Below the pieces are notes generated by a model, which was not told the origin of the DNA, searched no databases, and saw nothing but the letters and a program-made list of their open reading frames with translations. From the NCBI GenBank assembly GCA_003153555.1, contig PLZS01000147.1, forward strand, positions 1-64,000: a DNA stretch of 64,000 bases. The letters run 5' to 3'. Source of the stretch: Candidatus Melainabacteria bacterium (GTDB lineage Bacteria; Cyanobacteriota; Vampirovibrionia; Obscuribacterales; Obscuribacteraceae). Made by a program: the position numbers and the translations under genes. Numbering within the stretch: position 1 is the stretch's first letter; the number at the start of each line of letters is the position of its first letter. This document shows positions 25,362 through 34,339 of this stretch, piece after piece.

Positions 25362-26816
25362 TCATCGCTGTGGTGGCGGTGATGGCGTTGCGAACAACTG
25401 GGAAGGCAAAGACGGCTTCAGGGTGGACCGCGATTGAATTTTTTTACTCGAAGGTGGCGGAGCCGGTTGAGCAAATAAATGGGACGGCATAGAGGGCGGT
25501 TTACTACTGGCACCACTTGGTTTGCTGCGCAAGGTGGACTTTGGCATCGACGGCTGGGCGAATAAGGCAGAAGAAGAAGAAGAAGAAGAAGAATTGGTAG
25601 CCACATCTTCCTCGGAGTCACTGCTCTTGTTTTGTGGTGGCAGGGGCGGTTGGGCAAAGAACGACTGCGGGATCGGTGGATATCTCATAATCCCGGGAGG
25701 AAGTGAAGGTTGCGCAAAACATTCTGGTGGCAGAGAAGTCGTTCCTGTCACCAAAGTTACTTCAGGGTAGTCAGCATACAGCTTTGCCGCAGTTGCCCGA
25801 TCCCGAGGAGACAAGCTGAACAACTGCCTTGGCGTTATTTTGAAATACATGATGTCTTTGACGTAAGGTGAATGACCAACACCAATCGCGTGACCAATCT
25901 CATGCAGACAAGCACTTTTGATCTTACTGTCTGCTGCTTCCTTGCTGCGCTCAAAGTCATAAGTTTCGATTTGAATTAGCGCATGCGAAATGATCTGTTT
26001 ATCATCCGCAGAGACAGTGGTGAGCCCAGCCGCATCACGTTTCCGACTTTTCTCAGTGGTGCTAATGGGTTGACCAACCCACTCAACGACGGCGTCGGCT
26101 TTGGCGCGATCCGGCACAAGTTTATAGGAAAGCTTATTACCCGAAGCGCTGCACCAGGCATCAAAAGCCTCCAGGATCAAGCGCCGATATGTTGGCCGAT
26201 ACCCCTTTACGCCCTTGCCGGGGTCAATGTACAGCTTCAAAGGCAGAAGAGTTTGTCTCCATTTTTCCGCTTCTTTGTTCGTCGTTATATCATCAAAATA
26301 ATCACGCTTCTTTGGCGATCCAGCGCTGACTTTGTGCCTGTCATCTTGCAGGTCTTTGATAATATCGCGCGCTTGTTGCTGAAACTGAGGGTCGGGACTG
26401 TCGATGATGAAACGTTGGAACCATCTCTCAGCTTCGTCAAAGTCACCCATGTCCGAATAGCAAAGACCCATTGTGTAAGCAATGCCAGGCGAACCACCGA
26501 ACTTCATGGCAGTTTTGGCTTGCGAGATGCCCTTTTCCGGATAGCCAAGTTCGCGATAGATAATTGCCAGATTTTCGTGCAAAGAGCCTGAGTAACGGCT
26601 GGGATCGAACCTGGCCGCTGACTCCAGCAATGGCTTGGCCTCGTTAAATCGGTCGGCAACTATCAGCCCATGGGCCTTTTCAAGAGAGTCAAAAATTCTT
26701 GACTCAGTCTGGTAGTCGAGCGGCGCGACCGCGAATGCAGCGCTAGTGAGGCTAGACACAGCCACAAGGCAACTGACAAACAAGCTCAGAGAAATTTGGA
26801 GAGAACGAGGCAACAT
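25362..26816 (-). CDS. Secreted matrixin-like metalloprotease with TPRs and FAQP repeats
   Basis: About 484 aa. Signal peptide (LQISLSLFVSCLVAVSSLTS, AFA site), then two or three TPRs (residues 55-155), then a metzincin domain (about 190-335) with the zinc site HEIGHAIGVGH (307-317) and Met-turn M325 in KDIMYF. This is the HExxHxxGxxH pattern of matrixins (M10/M10A-like). The last 150 residues are Pro/Ser-rich and contain five copies of an (L/F)FAQPxxPP-like motif (the last FATPSPPP) plus an eight-serine run. The ATG at 26816 is chosen, with AAAGGA seven bases before it. The repeat tail may bind a surface or a partner protein; this is inference. Confidence 0.88.
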   Translation of the reverse strand: MLPRSLQISLSLFVSCLVAVSSLTSAAFAVAPLDYQTESRIFDSLEKAHGLIVADRFNEAKPLLESAARFDPSRYSGSLHENLAIIYRELGYPEKGISQAKTAMKFGGSPGIAYTMGLCYSDMGDFDEAERWFQRFIIDSPDPQFQQQARDIIKDLQDDRHKVSAGSPKKRDYFDDITTNKEAEKWRQTLLPLKLYIDPGKGVKGYRPTYRRLILEAFDAWCSASGNKLSYKLVPDRAKADAVVEWVGQPISTTEKSRKRDAAGLTTVSADDKQIISHALIQIETYDFERSKEAADSKIKSACLHEIGHAIGVGHSPYVKDIMYFKITPRQLFSLSPRDRATAAKLYADYPEVTLVTGTTSLPPECFAQPSLPPGIMRYPPIPQSFFAQPPLPPQNKSSDSEEDVATNSSSSSSSSALFAQPSMPKSTLRSKPSGASSKPPSMPSHLFAQPAPPPSSKKIQSRSTLKPSLPSQLFATPSPPPQR

Positions 26817-27000
26817 CAACAATTCCTTTCCTGTAATTTTCCCGGCAGAGCCTTGTGTTTAACAAAAAAACTTGAGTGTTAGATGCTGTTTTATCTAGTT
26901 CCCTTAGTCCTCTATTTGCACGACAGAGGCTACCTGATAGGATCACACACAGTCAATTTCTTGGGCATCGCACATCTTGTCGCGCAGGCGGAGGTAAATC

Positions 27001-27660
27001 ATGGCTGCCAGAATGTTGGTCTTAGTGTTTTTGCTCTGCTACGGTGGCTTGCCCACAGCCCAGGCGCAGGATTTTTCCAAAGACAAGGCCGACACCTACG
27101 CTCGTGCCAAGAATTGGTCCGCACTTCTCAAATACACAACGGCATGGACTAAAGCCAGCCCCGAAGACGCAAACTCTTGGTGTTACCTCGGAATTGCCTA
27201 CGGCAGTAGAGCCCATCACATCGGACTCGGTCGCACGGCAGAGGCCCGCCGTGCATACCAGAAGGCAGTAGCGCTAGACCCCTCCATACCCGAAGCATGG
27301 AACGCTTTAGCCTTTTCGAGCATGGAGTTAAACCAATATTCTGATGCTGTCAACGCTTTCACACATGCCGCTCAACTGAGACCAAGCAACGCCAATTATT
27401 GGAACAGCCTAGGCAGCGCTTATGCAGCATCTGGGAACAATGCAGCCGCTAAGCAAAATTATTTGAAGGCATCGAGTCTCGGCTACAAGGGTGCTAAGCA
27501 CGAGGTGGCCCTGGTCAGTCCACGACGAGTTGTCTCATCTGGCAGGGGCTATGGAAGAAGATATCAATCGAGCGGCAATTCCATGCAGGCATTTTACGCG
27601 CATCAATACGACAGCTATTTAAAAGGGCAAAACCCCGTTACTGGTGCGCCAATCCGATAG
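27001..27660 (+). CDS. Secreted TPR protein
   Basis: 219 aa. Signal peptide MAARMLVLVFLLCYGGLPTA with an AQAQD cleavage site; three to four TPRs (NSWCYLGIAYGSRAHHIGLG, AWNALAFSSMELNQYSDAVN, YWNSLGSAYAASGNNAAAKQ). A Ser/Gly/Arg/Tyr-rich C-terminus follows. GGAGG lies seven bases before the ATG. It is divergent from the metalloprotease, which also carries TPRs; a shared envelope role is possible but not shown. Confidence 0.85.
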   Translation: MAARMLVLVFLLCYGGLPTAQAQDFSKDKADTYARAKNWSALLKYTTAWTKASPEDANSWCYLGIAYGSRAHHIGLGRTAEARRAYQKAVALDPSIPEAWNALAFSSMELNQYSDAVNAFTHAAQLRPSNANYWNSLGSAYAASGNNAAAKQNYLKASSLGYKGAKHEVALVSPRRVVSSGRGYGRRYQSSGNSMQAFYAHQYDSYLKGQNPVTGAPIR

Positions 27661-27840
27661 GACACATCGGAGCTTGATTAGAGGACCGGGAGAAAACTCA
27701 AGGTACCATGATACTTGTAACTTTGAAGAGCTTCGAGAATCTAGATAAATCGCTCTCAATTCACTTCCTAGGCGCAAAGGATTACGCTCATATATGAAGC
27801 CCGCATTGCGCACCGCGTATAGTGCCACTATAGCCCAGAA

Positions 27841-29670
27841 ATGAAACTACGCATCTGGCAAAAGATACTGATACTGATGCTGATTCCGCTGTCCTTTGAG
27901 ATCGCGGCCACTGCTTTTCTTGTTCAGATGCTGCAAACCACGCAAAAAACAGCGGACCGTTTCCACAATTCCAGAAAAATTCTTTCCGAATACCACTCTA
28001 TGCAGAATAATCTCAACGCGGCCGCAATCGACGTTGCCAAAGTGGGAGTGTACGGAGCAGATAGCATACCGCCTGATTTTGACGGCGATGCGGAACGCAT
28101 TAAACGCGCCAAGGCGGGCGTGTTAAGTGCTGCTGACATTCATCCAACTGTGCGTGAAGCATTAGCGACTGCACCGGAACTATTTGATCACGCTCTGGCC
28201 TTGCTAAACAAAGCGCGCAAAATTTCCGATGACAAGACCATTCTTAAACGCAAAAAAGGCTCGATGCTCAAAAATGAAGTATTCAGCCTAATGATGGAGA
28301 TTGATCCGTTAGCAAAACGTATCGTCGATGTCGAGACTTCCATTGAAACGTTAGAATCATCAGAGTTAGACAGAGCGCGCTGGTTAGTGGCGATATCAGC
28401 AATAGGTGCGTTTCTCCTGAGCTTGCTGATTTCGTTCACGGTGGCAACAATCTTTTTCAGGAGTTTCGGTAAACGCCTTCAATTAATCAAAGAAAATGCC
28501 GAAAAAGTGGCTCTCAGTCAGCCACTGCCACCATCTCTTACTGGTGGCGACGAAATTGATGAATTAGATAGAACTCTTCATAGCGCCGCCCAATATGTGG
28601 AGAGTGTTCACAAGAAAGAATTTGCTGTCTTAAACAAATCCGTCGACGTTCTCTGTTCAATTGATAATCGATTCAAGATAGTTTCGATTGGCGAGTCCGT
28701 ACATAATTCCTGGCACTACAAGGTCGACGACGTTCTGGGGCGATCGATTTTTACATTGCTACCGGACCAAGACGCCTCAAGAGTCAGAAATATTTTGAGC
28801 GAAACGAGCCAAACAGCGACGGAACATGATTTCGAAACAGAGTTCAATTGCGGCGATGGAGTAATAAGAGAGTTTGCTTGGAAGGTCAGCTGGATTCCTG
28901 AGGCAAATAAATACTACTGTGTCATACGCGATATCAGCGAACGAAAGAACGTTGAGCGCGCAAAACAGCGACTACTTGCCATTGCCAGCCATGACCTAAG
29001 AACTCCATTAATGTCGGTTTCCGTCAATCTCTCGTCCTTGACCGCAGGAAGGTTTGGCGAGCTTGATAAGAATCTCAAAGGTGCTCTAACACAGGCTGAG
29101 CAAAATCTCGATAAATTGATGGATCTGATTCAATCACTGCTCGACCTTGAGCGCATGGAATCAAGTAACGCGCATCTCGAACTCAGTTGCGTAAGCGCTC
29201 TGGATGCGTGTTTGCAGGCTATTAGTACAATTGAAGCTCAAGCGCAATCATCAAAGGTGGAAATTATTCGTCCAAATCGCGATGAGTCTTTATTGGCTGA
29301 CGAAAGACGACTGGTGCAGATTATAACCAACCTTCTTCAAAACGCCCTCAAACAGTCTCCTCCTGGTAAAACTATTTCAGTTTCAATCAGCTCGAAAAAC
29401 GACTTGGTGCAAATTAACGTCGATGACCAGGGTCCACATATAGCGACAGAAGAACTCGATCTTGTTTTCGAAAAATATTTCCAATCGCGAAACAATCAGC
29501 AGCAGCAGCAGCAGCAGAGTAAGAGCAATGGACTTGGTTTGGCGTTAGCAAAAGTCTTAACAGAAGCGCAGAATGGCACGATCGGAGTTTCAAGTGAAAA
29601 AGGCAAGGGCAGCCGCTTTTATATTGCAATGCCGAAGTTCGCAATCAGCGAAAGTGAGGAAACGCAATGA
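27841..29670 (+). CDS. Membrane sensor histidine kinase (PAS-HisKA-HATPase), intact
   Basis: 609 aa. TM1 at residues 8-30; an extracytoplasmic helical region (31-180) like four-helix-bundle sensors; TM2 at 181-206; a HAMP-like linker; PAS at about 260-370; HisKA with H384 in IASHDLRTPLMS; and HATPase with N-box LLQNALKQSP, G1 VDDQGPHI (the usual second Gly of DxGxGI is His) and G2 NGLGLALA. A run of seven Gln (553-559, encoded by seven CAG codons at 29497-29517) sits in the ATP-lid region. Its stop overlaps the ATG of the next kinase (ATGA), so the two are translated as a pair. No response regulator is adjacent. Confidence 0.9.
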   Translation: MKLRIWQKILILMLIPLSFEIAATAFLVQMLQTTQKTADRFHNSRKILSEYHSMQNNLNAAAIDVAKVGVYGADSIPPDFDGDAERIKRAKAGVLSAADIHPTVREALATAPELFDHALALLNKARKISDDKTILKRKKGSMLKNEVFSLMMEIDPLAKRIVDVETSIETLESSELDRARWLVAISAIGAFLLSLLISFTVATIFFRSFGKRLQLIKENAEKVALSQPLPPSLTGGDEIDELDRTLHSAAQYVESVHKKEFAVLNKSVDVLCSIDNRFKIVSIGESVHNSWHYKVDDVLGRSIFTLLPDQDASRVRNILSETSQTATEHDFETEFNCGDGVIREFAWKVSWIPEANKYYCVIRDISERKNVERAKQRLLAIASHDLRTPLMSVSVNLSSLTAGRFGELDKNLKGALTQAEQNLDKLMDLIQSLLDLERMESSNAHLELSCVSALDACLQAISTIEAQAQSSKVEIIRPNRDESLLADERRLVQIITNLLQNALKQSPPGKTISVSISSKNDLVQINVDDQGPHIATEELDLVFEKYFQSRNNQQQQQQQSKSNGLGLALAKVLTEAQNGTIGVSSEKGKGSRFYIAMPKFAISESEETQ

Positions 29671-31424
29671 AGCTTCTGACCCAGGGTCTAATCGTAATTT
29701 GTATGCCTCTGATTTTTCAGTTTCTTCTTTCTACCTGTCTTGTCATTTGGATCTTTAGAGCACAAGAAGATGTGACCAGTTCAGCTATGTCTAGCGGATT
29801 GATCAGGCAATGCGATCTTTTGAGCAGTGACCTGTATCGTTCATTAGGCGAATCATTCGTTTCATTTGACGGTATCGCAGCAAGATCCAATATGCAAAAT
29901 AAAATGTTTGCTGACCGATTGAACGAGGTGCATAAAGAGCTGTCTAATATTCCTGCCTACAAGGTCTATGACCAAAATCTATTGAGAATCGGCAATGAAC
30001 TGATGGAGACTCTACATGATCAAGAAAAGATTCGACAAGATCGTCTGCAACAGCCAGACATTACGCCTAAAATTTTATCGCTGTCGACGCAATTGACAGA
30101 GGTGGTTACTAAGATTGTTGCGTCCGAAAATGCTCAACATGATAAATCTACCAACCGCAATAATATTATTCAGATTGTAGTTATTGCAACTATATGCAGC
30201 ATCGCAGGGACAATTGCCTTTGCAACTCTATGTGCTTTAAATACTCGCAAGCTAATTGAATTGATCACGGCGAATGCCACACGATTCTCACGCCGCCAAC
30301 CTCTAGCCGAGCCACTTGCGGGAGACGACGACCTGGCAAGAGTCGACCAAATCTTCCACGTCATGGATCAGGCGATCAGAGAAGCGGAGCAAAGAGAACA
30401 CGCGATCATTGACAATTCGGCCAATCTCATTTGTTCGCTGACTAGTGAAGGATCATTTCTAAAGGTAAATCCATTTGCGAAAAGATTGCTTGGATTTCCA
30501 CCGGAAAAGTTAGCAAGACTGTCGCTGATGGACGTCGTGCCACCCGAGGAAGCTTTGAGAGCCGATGAACAACTAACTGAGTCCTGCAAAGTCGAAGGCT
30601 CAAGAACATTCGAATTAAAGCTATTGACCAACGATAAAAAAATAGTGGAAACCTCATGGTCATCGTTTTGGTCTGAATCCGACAAGAGCTTATTTTGCGT
30701 GGTAAGTGACATTACTGAGCAGAAGAAAGTGGAGCATCTCAAAGAAGACTTTATCGCCATGATCAGTGACGAACTTCGTTCTCCACTACTGGCGGTATCA
30801 ACAACAGTTTCACAAACAATAGAGGGCAAAATGGGGTTGATTCCCGAGGCTGCTCAAGCGGTTTTCCTCACCGTTACTCGCAGTTTAGATCGCCTGATCA
30901 GGCTAGTCAGCGACCTATTAGATTTTGAAAAACTGCAATCCGGACAAATGCCATTTGACATTAAACCGACTAGCCTGAGTCACATCATCAAACAAGCCGA
31001 ACAAGAAGTGCTCGCTCACGCCGCTAAGTCCAATGTACGATTGAAAACCGCCGAGTGTTCAACAATTGTCCGAGTGGATGGGGAGCGAATTACGCAGCTG
31101 CTAGTCAACTTGTTATCCAATGCTATTCGCTACTGCAAACCTGAAGGGCTTGTGACAATCGTCACTGAGGAACGCTCCGATTGTATAGAGGTGAGCGTGA
31201 TCGACGAGGGACCTGGTATTCCACCAGATTATGTCGAGAAGGTTTTCGCTGCATTTGAAGTGGCGCCGAAAAGCAAGCAAACAAAAGAAGGCGGAACTGG
31301 GCTTGGATTGGCGATCAGTCGTTTAATTGTGGAAGGACATCATGGCACTATATATGCCACCAATGAAGCGGCTGGCGGGGCGCGGTTCACTTTCACTCTC
31401 CCTTATGCGAAGGAAGAAATATAG
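29667..31424 (+). CDS. Membrane sensor kinase paralogue lacking the phospho-acceptor histidine
   Basis: 585 aa, same architecture as the upstream gene: TM1 (8-30), helical sensor, TM2 (about 168-190), PAS (about 243-352), HisKA, HATPase. The H-box reads MISDELRSPLLA, with D368 exactly where the phospho-accepting His belongs (SHELRTPL in the family); the codon is GAC at 30768-30770. The HATPase is intact: LLSNAIRYCKP, VIDEGPGIPP, GGTGLGLAISRL. It could phosphorylate a partner in trans, sequester it, or act as a non-catalytic sensor. Its ATG overlaps the stop of the intact kinase, pointing to a heteromeric complex. Confidence 0.9.
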   Translation: MKLLTQGLIVICMPLIFQFLLSTCLVIWIFRAQEDVTSSAMSSGLIRQCDLLSSDLYRSLGESFVSFDGIAARSNMQNKMFADRLNEVHKELSNIPAYKVYDQNLLRIGNELMETLHDQEKIRQDRLQQPDITPKILSLSTQLTEVVTKIVASENAQHDKSTNRNNIIQIVVIATICSIAGTIAFATLCALNTRKLIELITANATRFSRRQPLAEPLAGDDDLARVDQIFHVMDQAIREAEQREHAIIDNSANLICSLTSEGSFLKVNPFAKRLLGFPPEKLARLSLMDVVPPEEALRADEQLTESCKVEGSRTFELKLLTNDKKIVETSWSSFWSESDKSLFCVVSDITEQKKVEHLKEDFIAMISDELRSPLLAVSTTVSQTIEGKMGLIPEAAQAVFLTVTRSLDRLIRLVSDLLDFEKLQSGQMPFDIKPTSLSHIIKQAEQEVLAHAAKSNVRLKTAECSTIVRVDGERITQLLVNLLSNAIRYCKPEGLVTIVTEERSDCIEVSVIDEGPGIPPDYVEKVFAAFEVAPKSKQTKEGGTGLGLAISRLIVEGHHGTIYATNEAAGGARFTFTLPYAKEEI

Positions 31425-31482
31425 TCCGTCATCGCCGCTCAAATCAGGTAATATTACAGCCATTAGTCTCACCGAGTAATGT

Positions 31483-32169
31483 ATGGAAATTGAACTAAAG
31501 AAGTCTTCTGTTTTTTCTGTTGCGATTCTGAAAGAATCCGCGTCGCTGAGCTTAAAGCAATTCTTTCCGCTTTTAGGTGCTTGGACGGTATCGTTGTTCG
31601 GTCCCGTAATGTTAATGGGCGTTGGCGTCATAGTGGGATTGATCATCGACAAAATGATTTTTCACCTCAAAGATGCCGGTCCTGCAAGCCTTATAGGATT
31701 AGTAATTCCTGGACTGTTAATCAGTGGATTCTACGCCGGTTGGATATTCATCACACTGAAAGTGGCCAGGCAAGAGTCAGTGCACATGACCAATCTTTTC
31801 AGACCGATTAGTCAGATGTTTTCTGCCGCAATAGTGTTAATTCTGTGCACCCTTGCAACGGCGATACCGTCCGCACTTGTGATAGTCAGCCCTATTCTTT
31901 TTCTCAAGTTTCAACTCGCACCCTTCTATGTAGTGGATCAAGGTTATGGACCCATCCAAGCAATGAAACGAAGTTGGCTTGATACCAATCGCATCTTTGT
32001 GCCTTTAGCGATCCTTGATCTGGTCTTCGCAGCCATAGCAACTGTTGGCGCGGTTACCGTGGTCGTGCCATTTTTGGTTTTGATGGTGCAAAGTGTCGCC
32101 ACCGCTATCGTCTACACTCGCTGGATCATGAACGACGAACTGGACGAAATTGAAATGGGAGAAGATTGA
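31483..32169 (+). CDS. Multi-pass membrane protein
   Basis: 228 aa, hydrophobic. About five membrane segments: WTVSLFGPVMLMGVGVIVGL, ASLIGLVIPGLLISGFYAGW, SAAIVLILCTLATAIPSALV, FVPLAILDLVFAAIATVGAV and a last one. A conserved-looking GYGPIQAMKRSW segment resembles a motif found in DUF975/GDPD-membrane-domain-type proteins, where it joins helices. It lies 58 bases after the second sensor kinase and six bases before the aminotransferase start, so it may belong to their transcript. Function unknown. Confidence 0.8.
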   Translation: MEIELKKSSVFSVAILKESASLSLKQFFPLLGAWTVSLFGPVMLMGVGVIVGLIIDKMIFHLKDAGPASLIGLVIPGLLISGFYAGWIFITLKVARQESVHMTNLFRPISQMFSAAIVLILCTLATAIPSALVIVSPILFLKFQLAPFYVVDQGYGPIQAMKRSWLDTNRIFVPLAILDLVFAAIATVGAVTVVVPFLVLMVQSVATAIVYTRWIMNDELDEIEMGED

Positions 32170-32174
32170 TCAGC

Positions 32175-33551
32175 ATGAAAACGAATATCTCCAATCAAGC
32201 CGCTATAGACCGTGACCAATTGTCATCATTAATCGCAAAGGAACAAACACGCTTTGAAGAGACTCATCCGAAATCGAAAGCGCTCTTCGAAGAGTCAAAA
32301 CAATATTTGCTAGGTGGCGTACCAATGAATTGGATGGTGCGTTGGGCCGGATCTTTTCCGATTTTTGTCGATGAAGCAAGTGGAGCACATTTCAAAGACG
32401 TAGACGGTCACGAATACATAGACTTATGCCTAGGCGATACCGGCGCGATGACAGGCCACGCTCCAAAAGCATCACAAGAAGCAATCGTTGCTCGCATCAA
32501 GAAAGGCACCACTTTCATGTTGCCCACCTCAGACGCACTCTGGGTAGGCAAAGAGCTGACACGCAGGTTCGGCCTGAAATATTGGCAAATTGCCATGACG
32601 GCCACGGACGCAAATCGATTTTCGATCAGACTTGCTCGAAAAATCACTGGACGTAAGTTGATTCTTGTATTCAATTGGTGCTACCACGGCACGGTCGACG
32701 AAACATTTATCACTTTAGAAGATGGCATAGCTGTGCCACGCAAAGGTAATCTCGGACCACCAGTAGATCCGTCTGTGACCACCCGAGTAATTGAATTCAA
32801 TGATCTTAATGCTCTCGAAAAGGCATTGGCTTCTAAAGAAGTGGCCTGTGTTTTAGCAGAACCAGTTATGACCAATATCGGCATAGTTCATCCAGCGCCT
32901 GGCTATCACGAAGCCTTAAGGGAAATAACAAAACGAACAGGAACATTGCTGATAATTGATGAGACCCACACTATTTGTTCAGGGCCAGGTGGATACACCC
33001 AGCTTCATTCATTGAAACCAGACATCCTGACAGTGGGCAAGCCTATAGCCAGCGGAATTCCGGCAGCTGCTTATGGGTTCAGTGAGGAAACAGCGCAACG
33101 AATTCGGGATAACACACCTGTCGATGAATCAGACACAAGTGGAATTGGTGGCACATTGGCCGGAAACGCCTTATCGCTTGCAGCAATGAGAGCGACTCTT
33201 GAACATGTGCTGACGGACTCGGCATACGAACAGACAATACCGCTAGCGACGCGATTCGTGGAAGGAGTTGAAGCAGTAATTGGCGAGTTCGGATTACCCT
33301 GGACGGTCCAGCAGCTTGGCTGTCGAGCTGAATATTGGTTCAGAAAAACACCGCCTAAAAACGGTGGAGAAGCAGCAGCAGCAATTGACGGTGCGCTGGA
33401 TTTGTACATGCACCTTTATGCTCTCAATCGAGGGATTTTAATGACACCATTTCATAATATGGCCTTGATGTGCCCTGCCACCACTGCCAGTGACATCGAC
33501 AGGCATTCTACAGTCTTCCGAGCAGCAGTCGAATCGTTGCTTACTAGCTAA
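32175..33551 (+). CDS. Class III aminotransferase (glutamate-1-semialdehyde aminotransferase-like)
   Basis: About 458 aa. Features: LLGGVPMNWMVRWAGSFPIF with the downstream DVDGHEYIDLCLGDTGAMTG, the PLP-phosphate region of the family; LVFNWCYHGTVDE; the PLP-ring Asp in LLIIDETHT; and the Schiff-base lysine in LTVGKPIASGIPAAAYG. Members act on omega- or beta-amino groups or glutamate-1-semialdehyde. The N-terminus and Trp-rich entry differ from HemL, so I would not name it hemL. The ATG at 32175 follows the membrane-protein stop by five bases. Confidence 0.87.
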   Translation: MKTNISNQAAIDRDQLSSLIAKEQTRFEETHPKSKALFEESKQYLLGGVPMNWMVRWAGSFPIFVDEASGAHFKDVDGHEYIDLCLGDTGAMTGHAPKASQEAIVARIKKGTTFMLPTSDALWVGKELTRRFGLKYWQIAMTATDANRFSIRLARKITGRKLILVFNWCYHGTVDETFITLEDGIAVPRKGNLGPPVDPSVTTRVIEFNDLNALEKALASKEVACVLAEPVMTNIGIVHPAPGYHEALREITKRTGTLLIIDETHTICSGPGGYTQLHSLKPDILTVGKPIASGIPAAAYGFSEETAQRIRDNTPVDESDTSGIGGTLAGNALSLAAMRATLEHVLTDSAYEQTIPLATRFVEGVEAVIGEFGLPWTVQQLGCRAEYWFRKTPPKNGGEAAAAIDGALDLYMHLYALNRGILMTPFHNMALMCPATTASDIDRHSTVFRAAVESLLTS

Positions 33552-33722
33552 GACTCTACCTTTATCCGAACCTCGTCGAAGAATTTCTCCCAAACTACTT
33601 TGGATTATAGGCAAGCAGCGTGATAACTCTGCAAGCAGCTTATATTAAAAAAGAACGCACAACCACTAACCTGCGTCAGCGGCTGTGCCGAATTTTTGGA
33701 CCATTTCCCGAGCTAGTTAGGA

Positions 33723-34103
33723 TTAGTAGCCGCCACCATTAATCAGTTGCGACCATACTGAAGGTTTACGATAGCCGGCGTACGGGTTTGTGTAGCCGTT
33801 GTAGCCCTGATAGCCATAGCCATTGTCGTAATAGCCGTTGTTGTTGTTGTAATTGTAGTTATTGTTGTTGTAGTTGTAATGACGACGACTACGAGTCGGT
33901 CTGAGTGTTCCATTTACATATGGGCTATAAATGCCGCCTGTAAGTGGGCTCATGCCATGCGCTACGTTGTTCGCATACATTTGTACTGCAACATTGTCCA
34001 GATATTTTTGCTGGTCATTAGCTTGAGCTGGTGCACACACAGACATACTAGTGGCTCCAAGCATAGCTCCAACGAGCAGACTCAATTTAATAAAACGGTT
34101 CAT
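33723..34103 (-). CDS. Small secreted Asn/Tyr/Gly-rich protein
   Basis: 126 aa. Signal peptide MNRFIKLSLLVGAMLGATSM with an AQA-ND cleavage site; a short helical segment; then a low-complexity tail of YNNNN and GYxxGY repeats (residues about 75-115). AGGAGG lies seven bases before the ATG. Such tails are common in surface or biofilm-associated proteins, but there is no specific homology to support that. It is divergent from the gap before the nuclease-like gene. Confidence 0.82.
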   Translation of the reverse strand: MNRFIKLSLLVGAMLGATSMSVCAPAQANDQQKYLDNVAVQMYANNVAHGMSPLTGGIYSPYVNGTLRPTRSRRHYNYNNNNYNYNNNNGYYDNGYGYQGYNGYTNPYAGYRKPSVWSQLINGGGY

Positions 34104-34339
34104 GGTCTGTCCTCCTAAATTTGACGACTCGCTTCATTGAGACCGTCTGGAAAAGAAGACGCAAAAGCTATCCAGTTTGATTCACTCGAAACATTAAACA
34201 TCATTGTGTTCACATTGTTGATTGCTCTGGTTGCCCCGAGCTTATCACTCGCGCTATACAGAATCAGAGGGATGCGCCCAGATAGAAGTTCAACAGTGAC
34301 GCACGATTCGAGACTGTTATTTTTTGAGCCGCGAAAGAA

